Positions 1-7,813 of a stretch of DNA of 50,140 nt are shown here, piece after piece (positions within the stretch are counted from its first letter, which is position 1; each line of letters begins with the position of its first letter). The notes under the pieces were generated by a model, which was not told where the DNA came from, did no database searches, and saw only the letters and a program-made list of their open reading frames with translations. Source of the stretch: Gemmatimonadales bacterium (GTDB lineage Bacteria; Gemmatimonadota; Gemmatimonadetes; Longimicrobiales; Gaopeijiaceae); contig REBS01000105.1 of NCBI GenBank assembly GCA_007692605.1, positions 1 to 50,140 of the forward strand, given 5' to 3'. A program made the position numbers and the translations under genes.

Positions 1-46
<46 letters not shown>

Positions 47-187
47 GAACGCGCGGGCAGGTCTCGCCATCCTTAACAGGGAAAGATACGGTCGGGGAGG
101 ACCGGGCTGAACCCGTCGGAGAACAGACCCTCGCGAGAATCACCCTCGAGCCTGCCGCACGGATTTCGCCCTTCCCGCTCCACCCTC

Positions 188-631
188 ATGATTCCACCGT
201 GCCGGGAGCACCGTGCGCCGATGACCGAAGATGGACCCGACGACGCGAGCGATGAAACAGAATCTATATTCGGTTTTGACGGGGGAGAGCGGCCGTTCCC
301 CGTCGAGCGTCCCCGGCGTTTCCGTGCCACGGTCCATGGGACCCTCTTCGAGCGTCGGGAGCGGGCGCTCGAGAGCGTACGCGCGGGGGACGCGCTTACC
401 CTGATTCCCGACCCACCGCTCCAGGAACCCCCGCAGGTCTGGGTCCATGTGGCCTCGGGAGAGCCGCTGGGACACCTGCCGGCCGAAATCGGCCGATGGC
501 TCGCCCCCTGGCTCCTCGAAGGCGGACGGGCCGAAGCGAAGGCCCTGCGGGTCTCGGGGCCCGAGACGCCGAGTTGGCGCCGACTCCTTCTCGAGGTGCG
601 CTGCGAGTCCGGAGCTTCCTCCTCAGAGTGA
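188..631 (+). CDS. Small HIRAN-like domain protein
   Basis: A 147-residue protein of one domain. From about residue 45 to the end it follows the HIRAN pattern: a short opening strand (FRATVHGTLF), then a run of the type 'R-x-GD-x-L-T-L-x-x-D-P' (AGDALTLIPDPP), a strand, and the signature G-x-L-P-x-E-I-x-x-W-L-A-P. HIRAN domains are known from DNA-repair helicases such as HLTF, where they bind 3' DNA ends, and as small stand-alone bacterial proteins of unclear role. The first 40 residues are acidic and look disordered. ATG at 188 gives the longest frame; ATG at 221 with a weak GGGAG upstream is an alternative. The 3' end overlaps the convergent deacetylase gene by 9 bases. The domain call is by pattern only. 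Confidence 0.7.
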   Translation: MIPPCREHRAPMTEDGPDDASDETESIFGFDGGERPFPVERPRRFRATVHGTLFERRERALESVRAGDALTLIPDPPLQEPPQVWVHVASGEPLGHLPAEIGRWLAPWLLEGGRAEAKALRVSGPETPSWRRLLLEVRCESGASSSE

Positions 632-1369
632 GCTGACGGGGACGTCCGTGAGGGAGGGAAAGGTGAGCGTCTCAGGGGTCCAGAAGGGCTCTCCGTACTC
701 GACCCGGATCCGGGACCCCCAGTGGGCCATCTGGGCCCGGATCTGATCGGCCAGGGGACGGTTTCCTCCTGGATAGACCTCGCCGGCTCCGGGGTTGCCC
801 CCGAACTGCGAGTCGAAGGCCTCGACCGCCCGCATCTTCCGATCCATGACCGCGGTCACATCGAGGACGAAGGAGGGGGGAGGCGCATCCTCGCGAAAGA
901 GGATCGAGTGAATGACCTTGCGGGGCCGAAAGGGTGCGTGGGAGCTCTCCAGCTTGCGGAGCCCCGAGAGGAAGACGCTGGAGCGGACGAGGGCCGAGGC
1001 GGCGCGATGGTCGGGGTGGCGCCCATCGAGCCAGTGGGTCACGACGACTCCCGGGCGGAGCATTCTCAGAAGGTCCGCCAGGGCTCGACGCGCTTCGTGG
1101 GAATCTTCGAGTCGACCGTCCGGGAGGCCGACGTTCCAGCGGAGCGAGACCCCCAGGATCTCGGCCGCGGCGTTCGCCTCCCTCTCCCGGATCTCGGGGG
1201 TGCCCCGACTGCCCATCTCGCCGCGGGTGAGGTCGAGGATCCCGACCCGCTCTCCCCGCTCGGCCGCCAGGGCGAGCGCCCCGCCACACAGAAGCTCGGC
1301 GTCGTCCGGATGGGCGAAGACCGCCAGCAGGTCCAGAGGCTGGTCAGGTGCGGAGTACGTGGGGCTCAT
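623..1369 (-). CDS. bshB1: BshB1-like N-acetylglucosaminyl malate deacetylase (PIG-L/LmbE family)
   Basis: A 248-residue zinc-dependent deacetylase of the PIG-L/LmbE family. The metal motif AHPDD is at residues 19-23, and the second metal motif HPDH is at 118-121. The stretch TRGEMGSRGTPEIREREA near residues 48-65 is characteristic of the BshB1 subgroup, which removes the acetyl group from GlcNAc-malate in bacillithiol synthesis. Length fits the family (about 235-250). It is the last gene of a minus-strand run, 34 bases after the second permease gene, so it is probably cotranscribed with the efflux genes. bshA and bshC are not in this window. A related deacetylase acting on another GlcNAc conjugate is possible. 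Confidence 0.85.
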   Translation of the reverse strand: MSPTYSAPDQPLDLLAVFAHPDDAELLCGGALALAAERGERVGILDLTRGEMGSRGTPEIREREANAAAEILGVSLRWNVGLPDGRLEDSHEARRALADLLRMLRPGVVVTHWLDGRHPDHRAASALVRSSVFLSGLRKLESSHAPFRPRKVIHSILFREDAPPPSFVLDVTAVMDRKMRAVEAFDSQFGGNPGAGEVYPGGNRPLADQIRAQMAHWGSRIRVEYGEPFWTPETLTFPSLTDVPVSSL

Positions 1370-1403
1370 GTTCCGGGGCCGGGATAAGGGTGGAAAGCGG
1401 GGG

Positions 1404-2705
1404 CTATTCGTGGCGGAGGGCTTCGACCGGTTCCATCCCGGCCGCCCGCATGGCGGGAACGAGCCCGAAGAGCATGCCCGTAATCACGGCCATGATGAGC
1501 GCAGTCGCAACCGCCCAGAGAGGAATCGCAGCCGGGACCGGGGTGAACGAAGTGACCGCCAGCGATACCATGCCTCCCAGTAGGAGGCCCGCCGCGCCAC
1601 CGATCGCGGTGAGCATTCCGGCTTCGACGAGGAACTGCCAGAGGATCTCGCTTCGGGTGGCCCCGAGCGCCTTGCGGATCCCGATCTCTCGAGTCCGCTC
1701 GGTCACGGAGATCAGCATGATCCCGACGACCCCGACACCCCCGACGAGGAGTCCGACCGAGGAGAGAGAGAGCATGACGATGAAGAACACCCCGGTGAAG
1801 TCGTCGAAGAGCTCGAGGATCTGCGTCGATCGAAGGATCGAGAAATCGTTCGCCTCTCCCGGCGAGAGTCCCCGGACGCTTCGCATCATCGCGATCACCT
1901 GGTCCTCGGCGAGATCCAGGGGGACGTCGGCGCGGGGCACGACCACGATCTGCCCCCATTCGTCGTCGATCTTCATGCGCCGGATCGCGGTGGTGTAGGG
2001 GATCACCACCACGTGCCCGACCTGGTCCGAAAAGAGGTTGTCGACCGTCTGGTATACCCCCACGATCGTCAGGGGGACCGGATCCGTGGACCCGGCCGAG
2101 ACCCGGATCCGGCGTCCCAGGGGGTCGTCGTTCCCGAACAGGTCGTCGGCGAGCTTCTCCGAGACCACCACGACCGAACGGGCGTTGTCGACCTCGACGG
2201 GAATGAAATTTCGCCCGCGCGTGAACTGCCCCTCGCGGTAGTCCGGCCATCGCGCCGATTCCGCCGCCCCGCTGACCCCGGTGATCCGGCGCCCCTCGGC
2301 CGATACGGTCACTCCCCCCCCGGCGCCCGGGTCCTGGAGCCCGAAGCTGATGACCGCGCTCTCCACGGCGGGGAGTCGGTCGGCTCGGGCGGCTTCCGCC
2401 ACCGTGATGGGGCGGCGGCGCAGCCAGTCCGGCTGGCTTCCGTCTCCCACCAGCCGGACTTCGGAGAGGTCGAACCGGGTCACGTAGAAGTTTCGGGGCC
2501 CCGCCGACTCGATCCCCTCCTGGACGGTTCCGCGGATCCCGGTGATCAGCGAGGCCATGATCACGACGACCGAGACTCCCACGGCGATGCCCAGGATCGT
2601 GAGGCCCGACCGGAAGGGGTTTGCCCGAATCGAATCCAGTCCGATCCGGATTCCCTCGGTCACTCCGTGTCGAAGCCGGGTCGGTGCCCACGGGCGACTA
2701 CTCAC
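1404..2705 (-). CDS. MacB-like ABC transporter permease (FtsX family), second of a pair
   Basis: A 433-residue permease of the MacB/FtsX type. It has an N-terminal membrane helix (about residues 32-57, LTILGIAVGVSVVVIMASLI), a large periplasmic MacB_PCD-like domain (about 60-290), then three C-terminal helices. The conserved run ERTREIGIRKALGA lies near residue 335 and typifies this family. There is no nucleotide-binding domain, so it needs a separate ATPase. The start is GTG at 2705, 9 bases after a GGAGG, and overlaps the stop of the previous permease gene by 8 bases (translational coupling). It probably forms a heterodimer with that permease, docked on the adaptor and TolC channel of the same operon. 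The exported substrate is unknown. Confidence 0.9.
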   Translation of the reverse strand: MSSRPWAPTRLRHGVTEGIRIGLDSIRANPFRSGLTILGIAVGVSVVVIMASLITGIRGTVQEGIESAGPRNFYVTRFDLSEVRLVGDGSQPDWLRRRPITVAEAARADRLPAVESAVISFGLQDPGAGGGVTVSAEGRRITGVSGAAESARWPDYREGQFTRGRNFIPVEVDNARSVVVVSEKLADDLFGNDDPLGRRIRVSAGSTDPVPLTIVGVYQTVDNLFSDQVGHVVVIPYTTAIRRMKIDDEWGQIVVVPRADVPLDLAEDQVIAMMRSVRGLSPGEANDFSILRSTQILELFDDFTGVFFIVMLSLSSVGLLVGGVGVVGIMLISVTERTREIGIRKALGATRSEILWQFLVEAGMLTAIGGAAGLLLGGMVSLAVTSFTPVPAAIPLWAVATALIMAVITGMLFGLVPAMRAAGMEPVEALRHE

Positions 2706-3939
2706 GGCGCAGGGCCTCCACCGGATCGAGGCGGGATGCCTGAACGGCGGGGTACACCCCCGACAGGATCCCCACCGTCATTCCCAGGGCCACCCCGAGT
2801 GCGATCCAGTGCGGGGCGATCGCGGCGGGCAGGGGGGTTGTGGCCCGAACGATGGCGGTCAGTCCGACCCCGATCGCGACACCGAGCACGGCCCCGAGCC
2901 CGGAGAGCGTCGTCGACTCGACCAGGAACTGGGAGATGATGTCCCGCCTGCGGGCCCCCAGCGCCTTGCGCACACCGATCTCACGCGTCCGCTCCATGAC
3001 CGAGACCAGCATGATGTTCATGATCACGATGCCCCCGACCACGAGAGAGATCCCGACCAGGCCCGGGAGGGCGATGAAGAGCACCGTACTGATCTGGTCC
3101 CAGAAGGCGAGCGACTCTTCGGCCGTATCGATCTGAAAGTCGTTCGGGGCGGCCGGCCCGAGCCGGCGCGTGATGCGCATGGCGGACTCGATGTCGGCCT
3201 GCACGGTGCGGACGTGCGCGGGATCCCGGGGCTGGACGATGATCGAGCCCACGGCGCCCCGTTCGGGCAGGATGTCGCCCGCCCGGGACTGTGCCGGGAT
3301 CAGGATCACGTTGTCGAGCGAGATCCCGAAGAGCGACCCCTGCGGCTCGAGGATCCCCACGATCCGATAGGGGAAGCCCCCGATCCGGATGCGCGAGTCG
3401 AGTCCTCCCTCCTCCGGAAAGAGCGATTCGGCCACCCCCTGCCCGAGGATCGCGACGGGAACCCCCCGCGCGGCCTCCTGGGGAGAGAAGGGCCTGCCTT
3501 CGCTGACGTGAAAGGCCCGGATCTGGAGGACCTCGGGGGAGATGGCCGAAATCTGCACGTTCTCGGCCCGGCGTCCCTCTTCGGTTCGGACCGACCGGGT
3601 GGCCCCGGTCTCGACGCCCACGAGAGCGGGGACCGAGAGGCCCTCGCGGATCGCCCGGGCGTCGTCGAGCGTCACCCGGGGGCGGCGCTGCATCTCCCGC
3701 CACTGGGCCCCCCCGTCGCCGATCTGCACGCTGGGGGTCTGCCGGACCTGGATCGTGTTCACCCCGTAGACGACCTCCGCGAAGTCTTCGGTGATGTACC
3801 GATCCATCCCCTCGACCACACTGACCACCACGATCAGGAACATGACGCCGATCACGACGCCCAGGACGCTGAAGCCGCTCTTCAGCTTTTCCTGGCGGAT
3901 CTGCATCAGGGCCAGTCGGGCACCTTCGATCAGCTGCAA
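2698..3939 (-). CDS. MacB-like ABC transporter permease (FtsX family), first of a pair
   Basis: A 413-residue FtsX-family permease with the same plan as its neighbour: an N-terminal helix near residues 22-43 (FSVLGVVIGVMFLIVVVSVV), a periplasmic domain, and three C-terminal helices. The hallmark ERTREIGVRKALGARRRDI is near residue 316. It lacks an ATPase domain. The start is TTG at 3939. That choice is supported by GAGGAG 7 bases upstream and by the 15-base gap after the adaptor gene. The two permeases are clearly diverged, so this is an old duplication rather than a recent copy. Confidence 0.9.
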   Translation of the reverse strand: MQLIEGARLALMQIRQEKLKSGFSVLGVVIGVMFLIVVVSVVEGMDRYITEDFAEVVYGVNTIQVRQTPSVQIGDGGAQWREMQRRPRVTLDDARAIREGLSVPALVGVETGATRSVRTEEGRRAENVQISAISPEVLQIRAFHVSEGRPFSPQEAARGVPVAILGQGVAESLFPEEGGLDSRIRIGGFPYRIVGILEPQGSLFGISLDNVILIPAQSRAGDILPERGAVGSIIVQPRDPAHVRTVQADIESAMRITRRLGPAAPNDFQIDTAEESLAFWDQISTVLFIALPGLVGISLVVGGIVIMNIMLVSVMERTREIGVRKALGARRRDIISQFLVESTTLSGLGAVLGVAIGVGLTAIVRATTPLPAAIAPHWIALGVALGMTVGILSGVYPAVQASRLDPVEALRRE

Positions 3940-3954
3940 GGGGTGCTCCTCGGG

Positions 3955-5172
3955 TCAGTTCGACGGGGTTCGGGAGGCACGCGGCTCCACCCGAACGGCG
4001 TCTCCGTCACGAAGGAGCTGGATGCGCTGGTACGGCCCGCTCACGACCGAATCCCCCGCCTCGAGCCCCGCGAGGATCTCGAAGTGCTCCTGTCCGGTGA
4101 TCCCCAGCTCCACGGGCTGCCAGACCGCCTTCCCGTCGCGCACTACGAACACCCCCTCGACTGGATCCTCATCGTCGTCGTCCTCGTCTCCACCGCGAAG
4201 GGTCACCGCGATGATCGGCACCGACAGCGCATTCGGTCGGCGGTCCACGATGATGTCCGCAGTGGCCGAGAGGTCGGGGCGCAGCTCACTCGGTGGCTCG
4301 AGGATGGTGAGGATCACCTCGTAGTCGACCGACCCCTGCGAGCCTCCCCCCTGGGGTCGGATCGAGGAGTTGCCGATCTTGGCGACACGCGAGGGGAACA
4401 CCCGGCCGGGAAGCGCGTCGAGTTCGACCGAGGCCGAGTCCCCGAGAGCGATCCGGGGGATGTCGATCTCGTCGACCGCCAGCACGGCCTCGACCACCGA
4501 GAGGTCGCTGATCGTGAGCAGCAGCGAGCCGGGGTTGTTCATGGTGCCCACCACCGCCATCTCTCCCTCCTCGATGTTGAGGCGGGTGACCCGCCCCGAG
4601 ATGGGGGCCAGAATCGTGGTGCGGGAAAGCTGCTCCTCGACCTCGCTCAGCCCGGCCCGCGACTGCTCGACCCCGAATTCCGCCGACTGCAGGAGCGAAC
4701 GCTGCACCTGCAGGCGGGTGTCGGCCTCTTCGAGCGCCTGGTTGGTGACAAGATCGGGGTCGCGAGCGCGAAGGCCCTCGAGGCGATCGAGTTCCCGACG
4801 CGCCTGCACCATGTTGGCCCGCTGCTGGGCGACCTGAGCCTCGGCCTGGGCCAGCGCGGCCCGCGCCCGCGAGACCGCCGCCTGGGTCTGCGAGGGGTCG
4901 AGCCGGAGGAGGACATCGCCGCGATCCACCTCATCGCCCTCTTCGATGTTGAGTTCGATCACCCGACCCATCACATCGGACGAGATGTTCACCTCGCGGC
5001 GCGCCCGCACGTTGCCTGTGGCCGTGATCGTGGCGACCAGATCCCGCTCGATCACCTCGGATGCCCGCACGTCCACCGCCCGGTCCTGGCTCTGGGCGAT
5101 ACTGACGGCGACGGCGCCGAGGATCACGACGACCACCACGACCCCGATCACGAGCTTGCGCGTTCCCGACAT
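3955..5172 (-). CDS. MacA-like periplasmic adaptor (HlyD/membrane fusion protein family)
   Basis: A membrane fusion protein of about 405 residues that links an inner-membrane transporter to a TolC channel. It has an N-terminal membrane anchor (IGVVVVVVILGAVAV), a split lipoyl-like domain (first half with SSDVMGRVIELNIEEGDEV, second half with ILAPISGRVTRLNIEEGE), a long coiled-coil hairpin rich in Ala, Gln and Arg between the halves, then beta-barrel and membrane-proximal parts. A very acidic loop (GDEDDDDEDP) lies in the C-terminal third. The start is taken as ATG at 5172, with GAGGAG 7 bases upstream; an in-frame TTG at 5187 would overlap the TolC stop. It lies between the TolC gene and the two permease genes. 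Confidence 0.9.
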   Translation of the reverse strand: MSGTRKLVIGVVVVVVILGAVAVSIAQSQDRAVDVRASEVIERDLVATITATGNVRARREVNISSDVMGRVIELNIEEGDEVDRGDVLLRLDPSQTQAAVSRARAALAQAEAQVAQQRANMVQARRELDRLEGLRARDPDLVTNQALEEADTRLQVQRSLLQSAEFGVEQSRAGLSEVEEQLSRTTILAPISGRVTRLNIEEGEMAVVGTMNNPGSLLLTISDLSVVEAVLAVDEIDIPRIALGDSASVELDALPGRVFPSRVAKIGNSSIRPQGGGSQGSVDYEVILTILEPPSELRPDLSATADIIVDRRPNALSVPIIAVTLRGGDEDDDDEDPVEGVFVVRDGKAVWQPVELGITGQEHFEILAGLEAGDSVVSGPYQRIQLLRDGDAVRVEPRASRTPSN

Positions 5173-5183
5173 GCTCCGACTCC

Positions 5184-6812
5184 TCAACGTTGGATAAGCG
5201 GGCGGCCCACCGTGGCCTCGAGCCCGGCGAGTGCCTCATGAACCGTAAACACGGCGGCCAGGAATTCCCGCTCCCCGCGCGCCAGGATGTTCTCGGCGTC
5301 CGCCAGCTGGAGGAAGCCGACCAACCCGGCCTGGTACTGCTCCCGGGCGAGGCGAAGCTGGGCCCGGGCCACCTCCAGGTTCTCCTCCTCGAGGCGGGCG
5401 GTGGCAAGTGCGGTCCGGACGGTCGTCACACTTCGCGCGACGTCGCCCCGAAGGCTGCGGGCCCGGTCATCCTCCCGGAGCTGGGCCGAGCGGAGCTGGA
5501 CCCGGGCACTCTCGATCTGGCGCTGCCGCTGGAGTCCCTGGAAGACCGGAATCGAGATCTGGACGCCGACCGAGGGGGGCTGCCGGGTGAAGTCGAACGG
5601 GAAGGCCTGGTTCCCGGCTAGAATGGCGTTTCGTGACGCCGGATCGAGAGCCAGCATCCGGCAGTTCTGCGAAGGGAGCGGGTCCGCGAGCCGCGAGAAT
5701 AGCTCGTTCTGGAACTCGCACTGCTGGATCCGACCCTCCACCCGGGCTTCGGCCTGCCGGATGAGCAGCTGCCCGTCCGAGGCCTGGCGCGTGAAGCCGC
5801 TCCATCCGGCCTGGGCGTTGAGCGAAGGCAGATACGCGGACTGCGCGGAGCGAACCGACACCCGCGCCTGCTCCTCCTGGGCGCGCAGCTGGGCCAGCTC
5901 CGGATTGCCCTCGAGTGCCTCGGCGATCAGCGCCGATTCGTCGAGCGTCGGGGCCTCGAGGGGAAACGATGTCGTCAGGCGCACGGCCTCGGCACCGATA
6001 GGTTCCTGACCGAGGAGCACGAGGAGGCCGATCCGGGCATTGCCCGCCTCGCCCTCCTCCCGCGTCTTGTTCACACGGGCTCGACCGACGGCGATCTGGG
6101 CCTGTCGGACATCGAGCTGGGTCGCTGCGCCCACCGACACCTGGGCCTCGGCGAGCCGGAGATTGGCCGAGGCTCGCTCGATCTCGCTGTCAGCCAGCCG
6201 CACTGCCTCGTCCCGACGTAGAACCTCGATGTAGGCGCGTGTCACCTCGAGTCGGAGCGCATTGGCGGCCGAGGTCGACCGAGCGCGGGCGGCCGCGAGG
6301 CCGGCTCGGGCCTCACGGGGAGCGAGCAGGGTGGCGCCACTCAGGGAATACGAGAGCCCGGCGTTGTACTGCGAGAAGTACCAGCTCGGCTGGTCGATCA
6401 GCCCCAACTCGCCCGAGGTGAGGCTCCCCAGGCGTTCCTCTCCGGATCCCTGCCAGGACACGCCCCCCGACACCGAGGCCGACGGGAGGAGCGAGGCGCG
6501 GGCTGCCCGGACGTTCCAGAGGGAGGCCCCCACCTCGCCTTCGGGTACCAGAACCGAGGGGTTTCGCTCCATCGCCATCGAGATCGCTTCGTCGAGGCTG
6601 ATGGAGAGAGGCGTCGGGGTCGACTGGGCGCCGAGCACGCTCGCCTGGAGGAGAGCCAGGACGCACGCTCCGAGCGCGAGCCACTTCACGAGGGACCGCG
6701 GATCCGGGTGCGTCCGGGCGAGGGCTCGGGCGGGTGGGCGACCGCGCTCACTCGGACGGATCGCCGAGGGGGCGCGGCTCCCTGCCGGAGGCTCTTGTGG
6801 GTCTTCGGTCAT
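5184..6812 (-). CDS. TolC-family outer-membrane efflux channel
   Basis: A 542-residue outer-membrane channel subunit. A signal peptide ending near LGAQS (about residues 43-64) is followed by the family opening SLDEAISMAMERNPSVL and two repeats of long helices. The repeats contain the usual EAQVSVGAATQLDVRQAQIA and REQYQAGLVGFLQLADAE runs. ATG at 6812 has a good GGAGA upstream, although it leaves a 40-residue arginine- and proline-rich stretch before the hydrophobic core. GTG at 6689 would give a more ordinary signal peptide but has no clear ribosome site. A mid-protein segment with two Cys (QQCEFQNE and PSQNCRM) may form a disulfide in a surface loop; a similar Cys-bearing segment exists in the second TolC protein of the window. 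Confidence 0.92.
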   Translation of the reverse strand: MTEDPQEPPAGSRAPSAIRPSERGRPPARALARTHPDPRSLVKWLALGACVLALLQASVLGAQSTPTPLSISLDEAISMAMERNPSVLVPEGEVGASLWNVRAARASLLPSASVSGGVSWQGSGEERLGSLTSGELGLIDQPSWYFSQYNAGLSYSLSGATLLAPREARAGLAAARARSTSAANALRLEVTRAYIEVLRRDEAVRLADSEIERASANLRLAEAQVSVGAATQLDVRQAQIAVGRARVNKTREEGEAGNARIGLLVLLGQEPIGAEAVRLTTSFPLEAPTLDESALIAEALEGNPELAQLRAQEEQARVSVRSAQSAYLPSLNAQAGWSGFTRQASDGQLLIRQAEARVEGRIQQCEFQNELFSRLADPLPSQNCRMLALDPASRNAILAGNQAFPFDFTRQPPSVGVQISIPVFQGLQRQRQIESARVQLRSAQLREDDRARSLRGDVARSVTTVRTALATARLEEENLEVARAQLRLAREQYQAGLVGFLQLADAENILARGEREFLAAVFTVHEALAGLEATVGRPLIQR

Positions 6813-6900
6813 TCTCTCTCCGGAGAAGGCTGGGTTCGAGGCTCTTGTCCCTGCCTACGAGAGAAGCACCGGGGGTTCTTCAACGCCCCGGAACATCGGA

Positions 6901-7614
6901 TCAGGGAAGGGACTGTCGGACGGCACTGTACCCCCGATCCCCCTGTTCCACACGAAGGACCCGATCTTCGCTGTCGAGCCAGACATCACGGGTCCCGCCC
7001 TCCCCCTGCAGACGCAGGTGTCTCGCCTGAACACTCGCGCCACCGATCTGGATGGACTCGGAGCCGACCTCCGACACCCGCAGCTCGTACTGGCGGCCCT
7101 CTCGCGGCGAGATCACCGGGATCGTGGTGGCGCCATCGGTGAGTCGCGATGCCAGAAAGTGGAACTGGTGCGCGACATCGGAATCGAGGAGGAGCGTGCC
7201 CGGGGCGGCCCGGAACTCCCGCTCCCGCTCTCCCCGCTCCGAGCGCACCCGCGTGATGTAGCGCCGGTCGCCTTCCCGTACGGTAAGCTCCTCCTGGTGG
7301 CCGCCCGAAACCTTGATCTGGTAGGCGTACACCGCCATGTCCCGTCCCACCGCATGCAGCGAGGGCCGCAGGTCGGTGAGCCCTTCCGAGAGTTCGAGCT
7401 GGATCTCGGCGGTGGCGATGATCTGGGCATCGTCGCCCGAGCCGGATCGCCGGATCGTGAAGCTCTCGGTTCCCACCCGCTGGCCGTTCATCGAGATGAT
7501 GAAAACCCCTTCATCGACGGTCACACTCTGTGCCGCTGCAGGGGGGGGGCACAGCGAGGCGATCGCAAGAAGCACGACTCCCGCAGCCAGAGGAATCGAA
7601 ATGAGAGATCGCAT
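6901..7614 (-). CDS. Secreted protein of unknown function heading the MacB-type operon
   Basis: A protein of about 237 residues with a signal peptide (RSLISIPLAAGVVLLAIASL, cleavage near AAAQS) and a mostly beta-strand mature part. The mature part begins VTVDEGVFIISMNGQRVGTESFTI and ends with VWLDSEDRVLRVEQ. This general plan (a 'G-x-E-x-F' strand, then a late 'lwldedgr.v.r.e' strand) recalls periplasmic DUF3108/DUF6134-like proteins, but the match is by impression only. ATG at 7614 is chosen because AGGAGA precedes it at a normal distance; the frame stays open further upstream without such a site. It lies 88 bases upstream of the TolC gene on the same strand and is probably the first gene of that operon. 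Confidence 0.75.
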   Translation of the reverse strand: MRSLISIPLAAGVVLLAIASLCPPPAAAQSVTVDEGVFIISMNGQRVGTESFTIRRSGSGDDAQIIATAEIQLELSEGLTDLRPSLHAVGRDMAVYAYQIKVSGGHQEELTVREGDRRYITRVRSERGEREREFRAAPGTLLLDSDVAHQFHFLASRLTDGATTIPVISPREGRQYELRVSEVGSESIQIGGASVQARHLRLQGEGGTRDVWLDSEDRVLRVEQGDRGYSAVRQSLP

Positions 7615-7813
7615 GGTCGAATGTCTCCTGCTCAGGAAGGGTGGGGAGCCCGAAACACCATCGTATCCCATATTCTACCCTCGGCCTCGGAGGGTGGTCC
7701 CCTGTCCCGCCGGCTCCCGGTGACCCATCTTTTCGAGACGACCGTGGCCGGCAGCGTGCGCCACGATCGCAATCTTCCTCCCTTCGACCCTCTGACGCAA
7801 CCCGTATCCTCCG

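Noticed and set aside
2542..5241. Long plus-strand open frame (about 900 codons) over the permease and adaptor genes
   Set aside because: It is antisense to genes with clear domains and is rich in Asp, His, Arg and Pro in a pattern typical of high-GC shadow frames. No family motif is seen.
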